DNA of 64,000 nt from Myxococcota bacterium (GTDB lineage: Bacteria > Myxococcota_A > UBA796 > JAJRTE01), in assembly GCA_024278455.1 (NCBI GenBank), contig JAJRTE010000147.1, positions 1-64,000 of the forward strand. The letters are read 5' to 3'. The stretch's first letter is position 1. Each line of letters opens with the position of its first letter. The translations under genes and the position numbers were made by a program. Below, one piece after another: positions 59,827 to 64,000 of the stretch. The notes under the pieces are model-generated. The model searched no databases. It was not told the DNA's origin and saw only the letters and a program-made list of their open reading frames with translations.

Positions 59827-62181
59827 TCACGGGTTCGGTGGCACGAGCGCGAGTTCCAGTACCTTTTCCATTCTCGAGACGAAGTGGCACTTCAGGCCAC
59901 CCATGATCTCCTTGGGCACCTCCACGAGGTCTTTCTTGTTCTTGTCGGGCAGGATGACCTCTGTCGTCCCGGCCCTCACCGCGGCGAGCACCTTTTCCTT
60001 GATCCCGCCCACGGCCAGGACATTGCCTCTCAAGGTGATCTCGCCGGTCATGGCGACATTGGACCTGACGAGTCGTCCCGTGAACAGGCTGGCCAGAGCC
60101 ACCATGATGGTGACGCCGGCCGAGGGTCCGTCCTTTGGAATGGAGCCCGAGGGGACGTGGATGTGAATGTTGCTTTCTTCGAACACGTTTTCGTCGATCT
60201 CGAGTTCTGGGGCGCGGGATTGGATATAGGACAGGGCGGCCTGGGCGGACTCTTTCATGACGTCGCCCAACTGACCGGTCAGGATGAGGCGACCCTTGCC
60301 CTTCATGCGTGTCGCCTCGATGAAGAGGATGTCTCCCCCGCTGGGGGTCCACGCGAGTCCGGTGGCCACGCCGGGGACGGACGTGCGCTCCGCCGTCTCC
60401 TGGTAGTGCTTGATGGGGCCCAGGATCTCGGACACCATCTCGGCATCGATGTGTACCTTCCCGGTTCGCCCCCGAGCCACCTCCTGGGCCACGTATCGAC
60501 AGAGTGCGGCGATCTCTCGTTTGAGGTTTCTGACGCCGGCTTCTCGAGTATACGAGCCGATGATCTTCTGGATGGCGTCCGTCCCGATCGAGCAATGGGT
60601 GTCGCCGAGTCCGTGGGCCTCGAGCTGTTCCGGAATGAGGAACTTCTGGGCGATCTTGGTCTTTTCGTCCTCGGTGTATCCGGGAATGTCGAGCACTTCC
60701 ATCCTGTCCTGTAGTGCAGGAGGGATCGTGTCCAGCACGTTGGCGGTAGCGATGAAGAGGACTCGAGACAGGTCGAAGGGGACATCGAGGTAGTGGTCGA
60801 CGAAGGTGTCATTCTGTTCCGGGTCGAGGACCTCGAGCAGCGCGGAGGATGGGTCACCCCGGTAATCCATGCCCAGCTTGTCGATCTCATCGAGAATGAA
60901 GACCGGATTGTTGGTGCCCGCCTTCTTGATACCCTTGATGATCTTGCCGGGGAGGCTGCCGATATAGGTTCTCCGGTGTCCCCTGATTTCGGCTTCGTCT
61001 CGGACGCCTCCCAGGGAGACGCGGACGAACTTGCGGCCCAGGGTCCGGGCGACGGACTTGCCCAGGGAGGTCTTGCCGACGCCGGGAGGACCCACGAGAC
61101 AGATGATCGGCCCCTTCAGGTCCCGCTTCAGCTTGTGGACCGCCAGGTACTCCACGATACGTTTCTTGACCTTCTTGAGATCATAGTGGTCCTCGTCGAG
61201 GATACGCTCGGCCACGTCGAGATCGATATTGTCGTCCGTGGACACGGACCAGGGCATTTCGATCAGCCAGTCGATATAGGTCCTGCTTACCGTGTATTCG
61301 GCGGCGCCCGGACTCATCTTGCTCATCCGCTTGAGTTCCTTCAGGGCGACCTTCTCCACCTCGGCCGGCATTCGTGCCTTCTTGATGGCCAGTTGAAGTT
61401 CTTCGACCTCCTCGTTCCTGTCGTCACCCTCCCCCAGTTCCTTCTGCACGGCTTTCAACTGCTCGCGCAGGAAGTACTCGCGCTGGGCCTTCTCCATCTC
61501 CCCTTTGACTTCGGTCTGGATCTTGTTCGACAGCTCGAGCACCTGCAGTTCTTTCGTGAGAAGGGAAATGACCAGCTCGAGCCGCTGGCGGACATCCACG
61601 GTCTCGAGCAACTCCTGCTTTTCACGAAAGCCGATGCCCAGGTTGAAGGCCATCACGTCGCACAAGATGCTCGGGTTGTCGATCGATCGTATCAGGAACC
61701 CGGCTTCGGACGGCGTTTGTGGCGACAACTCGATGACCTTCTGGGCGAGGTCCCGCAAGTTGTGCGTAAGCGCATCGAGTTCGACCGAGGGCTCGAGCAC
61801 ATCCTCGACCACACGGACTCGAGCAGCGAGATAAGGCCTGGTGCACGTGAAGTCCAGAATCTGGATTCGGCTGACGCCCTGGATGATCACGTTGAGCTTG
61901 TTGCCCTGGAGTTTCACCGTCTTGACGATCTTTACCGCGGTTCCGAAACGGAACAGATCGCCGGGAGACGGATCCTCCACGTTCGCGTCCTTCTGAGCCA
62001 CGATGCCAAGCAGCCTGTCCCCATCCATCACTTCGTCGATGGCGCGCAAGGACTTGGGACGGCCGACGTTGATGGGGAACGCCAGCACGGGAAAGACGAT
62101 GGTGGCACGAATGGCCAGCAACGGCAGTTCGATGATCTTGGCACCGCCAAGGCTACCCGGCGTTTTGTCGTCCTCTGGCAT
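59827..62181 (-). CDS. lon: Lon protease (ATP-dependent, LonA)
   Basis: A 784-residue LonA. The N-terminal substrate-binding domain (about 15-205), a coiled coil, the AAA+ module with GPPGVGKT (about residue 363), FILDEIDK, and the serine-lysine protease domain follow in order. The catalytic Ser in PKDGPSAGV is near residue 687, and the Lys is the second one in GGIKEK, near residue 730. Lon degrades misfolded and regulatory proteins in the cytosol. The gene stands alone with its own promoter. Confidence 0.97.
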   Translation of the reverse strand: MPEDDKTPGSLGGAKIIELPLLAIRATIVFPVLAFPINVGRPKSLRAIDEVMDGDRLLGIVAQKDANVEDPSPGDLFRFGTAVKIVKTVKLQGNKLNVIIQGVSRIQILDFTCTRPYLAARVRVVEDVLEPSVELDALTHNLRDLAQKVIELSPQTPSEAGFLIRSIDNPSILCDVMAFNLGIGFREKQELLETVDVRQRLELVISLLTKELQVLELSNKIQTEVKGEMEKAQREYFLREQLKAVQKELGEGDDRNEEVEELQLAIKKARMPAEVEKVALKELKRMSKMSPGAAEYTVSRTYIDWLIEMPWSVSTDDNIDLDVAERILDEDHYDLKKVKKRIVEYLAVHKLKRDLKGPIICLVGPPGVGKTSLGKSVARTLGRKFVRVSLGGVRDEAEIRGHRRTYIGSLPGKIIKGIKKAGTNNPVFILDEIDKLGMDYRGDPSSALLEVLDPEQNDTFVDHYLDVPFDLSRVLFIATANVLDTIPPALQDRMEVLDIPGYTEDEKTKIAQKFLIPEQLEAHGLGDTHCSIGTDAIQKIIGSYTREAGVRNLKREIAALCRYVAQEVARGRTGKVHIDAEMVSEILGPIKHYQETAERTSVPGVATGLAWTPSGGDILFIEATRMKGKGRLILTGQLGDVMKESAQAALSYIQSRAPELEIDENVFEESNIHIHVPSGSIPKDGPSAGVTIMVALASLFTGRLVRSNVAMTGEITLRGNVLAVGGIKEKVLAAVRAGTTEVILPDKNKKDLVEVPKEIMGGLKCHFVSRMEKVLELALVPPNP

Positions 62182-62289
62182 TTGGGTCTCGTCTCACACA
62201 GGAAAAGGAAGGAACCTCTTCGACAGCGTTGAACTGATATCCGCACGGCGCACCGGTGGGCGAAGTACCGACACGATCCAGTCATTCAC

Positions 62290-62317
62290 AGTATAAGCAA
62301 CACCGTTCACGAATCAA
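62290..62317 (-). promoter_or_regulatory. Predicted promoter for lon
   Basis: On the minus strand TTGATT (62317-62312), 16 bases, TATACT (62295-62290). The leader to lon is about 100 bases. No heat-shock sigma-32 consensus is evident. Confidence 0.45.
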
Positions 62318-62391
62318 GCCGAACAGGTGTGCGGCTCCCACCCCCGTGGACGTTCCTCGACACAACGCCTGCTCGAGGCGGTTGCCACGTA

Positions 62392-63585
62392 TCAGACGAT
62401 GCGGTCCTGCTCCAGTTTCTCGAGTTCTCCGGGGGACAGTCCCAGCAGGTCCTCCAGCACGGAGCGCGTGTGCTGACCCAGGAGGGGCGGAGCGTCCGCC
62501 ACTTCGCCCGGGGTGTCGGACAGCCGAACCGGGATGCCGGTGGTCTTGATCTCGCCCGCCACCGGGTGCTGCTGCGTGACGACCATGTCTCGCGCCACTA
62601 CCTGCGGATGAGCCAGCACCTTGTCGAGCGTGAGGACCGGGCCGCAAGGGACACCGGCAGCATCCAGGCGTTCGATCCACTCGGCGAGCGTGTGCTGTTT
62701 CAATATCGGCCCCAGTTCGTCGAAGAGGACGTCCCGGTGGACTACCCTCTGGCCATTGGTCTCGAAGCGCGGATCCTCTCGCAGGTGGGGCAGCCCAGCG
62801 GCCTGGCAGAAGGCGGCCCACAAGGCGTCGTTGCCCACGGCGAGGTTCATGTAGCCATCCCTGACCATGCAGGTTTCGTAGGGCGCGATTGTCGGGTGCC
62901 TGTTCCCCATGCGGCTCGGCACAACTCCCGTGGCGAAGTAGATCCCTGCCTGGTAGGTCAACAGCGATACCTGCCCGTCGAGCATCGAGACATCCACTTT
63001 CTGCCCTCGTCCAGTCCTCGAGCGGGCGATCAGGGCCAGGAGAATGCCCTGTACGGCATACAGCCCGGCGATCAGGTCGGCGATCGATGTCCCCACCTTG
63101 TAGGGCGGCCCATCCTCCGGACCGGTGAGGGACTGCAACCCACCAAGGCCCTGAATCACCACGTCATAACCAGGCTTCCTCGAGTACTCGAGGAGCCCGA
63201 AATGGCCGAACCCCGAGATGGAGCAGTAGATGAGCGCCGGGTTCCGCTTGGCGCACTCCTCGAAGGAGAACCCGAGCCTGTCGAGCACTCCGGGGCGGAA
63301 GTTTTCCACGAGCACATCGGCCTTTTCGATCAGGCGCCAGAGCAGTTGGGCGCCTCGAGGATGTTTCAGGTTCAATGTCACGCTTTGTTTGTTGCGGTTT
63401 ATGCTCAAGAAATACGCACTCTCTCCCTCGATGAAGGGCGGGCCGAACGACCGGGTGTCGTCGCCCTTGCCCGGCCGCTCCACCTTGATGACTCGAGCGC
63501 CCATGTCGGCGAGGTTCATCGTGCAAAAGGGTCCCGAGAGGACTCGAGAGAGATCGAGAACGGTCAGATGGTCCAGCGGTTTCAT
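62392..63585 (-). CDS. CaiB/BaiF-family CoA-transferase
   Basis: A 397-residue class III CoA-transferase: LTVLDLSRVLSGPFCTMNLA, GARVIKVERPGKGDDTR, ADVLVENFRPGVLDRLG, and the catalytic Asp in TSIADLIAGLYAVQGILLAL. These enzymes move CoA between carboxylic acids through an aspartyl-CoA intermediate; the substrate cannot be read from sequence. The start is ATG 63585 (MKPLDHLTV), fixed by family alignment; the frame is open to 63684. It diverges from the membrane protein at the right edge. Confidence 0.93.
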   Translation of the reverse strand: MKPLDHLTVLDLSRVLSGPFCTMNLADMGARVIKVERPGKGDDTRSFGPPFIEGESAYFLSINRNKQSVTLNLKHPRGAQLLWRLIEKADVLVENFRPGVLDRLGFSFEECAKRNPALIYCSISGFGHFGLLEYSRKPGYDVVIQGLGGLQSLTGPEDGPPYKVGTSIADLIAGLYAVQGILLALIARSRTGRGQKVDVSMLDGQVSLLTYQAGIYFATGVVPSRMGNRHPTIAPYETCMVRDGYMNLAVGNDALWAAFCQAAGLPHLREDPRFETNGQRVVHRDVLFDELGPILKQHTLAEWIERLDAAGVPCGPVLTLDKVLAHPQVVARDMVVTQQHPVAGEIKTTGIPVRLSDTPGEVADAPPLLGQHTRSVLEDLLGLSPGELEKLEQDRIV

Positions 63586-63715
63586 GGAATACCTTTCTGC
63601 AAGGGTGTTGTGCGGGCCGCCTCCTCCCGGCTCCAGGACGGGGGGAGCCGAACAACGCTTGACAGACCCCACGTCTCCCGCCATGATGGGTTCGAGCGCG
63701 CACGGCGGAAACGTA

Positions 63716-64000
63716 TGGATATCGGTTTGCTGTCAGCCACAATCGGCGTTCGTCTTGGTCAGCTCGCTTTCGGCGGTGGACTCCTGTGGAGCACCCTGCT
63801 GCTGGCGTGGTCGAATCGCTGCGAAGACGATGCCGGCGCCGCCGCCGTGGACGAGGCCTACCTGGATGTGAGCGTGGCGATGAGCGTGGGGCTGACCGTG
63901 CTCGTTTTCGCCACCATCGCCAGCCACTACCTGGTCAACGGCCGTTTCACGCTCCCCCTGGAGACTCCGGCCCAGGTTCTCACTGCGATCCAGTACGGGC
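63716..64000 (+). CDS. Membrane protein, N-terminal part (runs off right edge)
   Basis: From the ATG at 63716 a frame stays open to the last base (95 codons). The N-terminus has a hydrophobic stretch (about residues 14-32), a charged acidic loop (CEDDAGAAAVDEAY), and a second hydrophobic segment (VAMSVGLTVLVFATIASHYL). It therefore looks like an integral membrane protein. Family not recognised; the rest is outside the window. Confidence 0.5.

Overview
This is a GC-rich chromosomal window from a Gram-negative, diderm bacterium. It encodes a TonB-dependent receptor, a TonB-like protein, an outer-membrane barrel and many lipobox lipoproteins. The style of the accessory genes suggests a deltaproteobacterial or Myxococcota-like (or Bradymonadota-like) lineage: a large Ser/Thr kinase-ATPase-TPR protein, an Oar-like receptor, lipoproteins rich in DGDG and GGDT repeats, and cysteine-rich small lipoproteins. 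The taxonomic statement is inference; no 16S gene is present.

Layout. 1-8 kb: the N-terminal end of scpB leaves the left edge. It is followed by a sigma-54 response regulator diverging from a Kelch-like lipoprotein, two tandem cysteine-rich lipoproteins, a frameshifted radical SAM/SPASM gene and a TonB-family protein. 7.9-16 kb (minus strand): a radical SAM protein fused to a second, cluster-less radical-SAM-like half, then a glycosyltransferase-like gene broken by one in-frame TAA, then a giant kinase. 16-19 kb (plus): a GH18-like lipoprotein, a block of degenerate heptamer repeats, a zinc-ribbon/YIP1 membrane protein and a DUF2752 protein. 19-25 kb (minus): a TrmJ-like methyltransferase, two tandem YbdK-like carboxylate-amine ligases and an unusual Hsp70. 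25-31 kb (minus): a compact, overlapping operon with a Zn-dependent dehydrogenase, four different BMC-P (EutN/CcmL) microcompartment vertex proteins, an ACT-domain protein with an encapsulation-peptide-like N-terminus, and a UPF0210 protein; a MEMO1-family gene lies upstream. 31-36.4 kb (plus): an Oar-like TonB-dependent receptor followed by a lipoprotein packed with calcium-binding-type Asp repeats. 36.8-53 kb (minus): a LOG-family gene, then the information-processing block, which in transcription order is tRNA-Thr(TGT), tRNA-Tyr(GTA), tRNA-Gly(TCC), tRNA-Thr(GGT), tuf, secE, nusG, rplK, rplA, rplJ, rplL, rpoB, rpoC, rpsL, rpsG. 53-64 kb: a small HEAT-like protein, a beta-barrel, an NFACT/Rqc2-like protein, a giant lipoprotein with a degenerate M30-type peptidase motif, lon, a CaiB/BaiF CoA-transferase and a membrane protein cut by the right edge.

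The best candidate for an undescribed system is the 25.1-29.7 kb operon. It has four pentameric shell proteins with no hexameric shell protein, coupled to an oxidoreductase resembling scyllo-inosose dehydrogenases and to the ACT/UPF0210 pair. A second window-wide signal is strong enrichment of the palindrome CTCGAG (about 160 by eye, against roughly 20 expected from base composition). It often forces rare CGA arginine codons and is nearly absent from parts of the 34.7-41 kb region.
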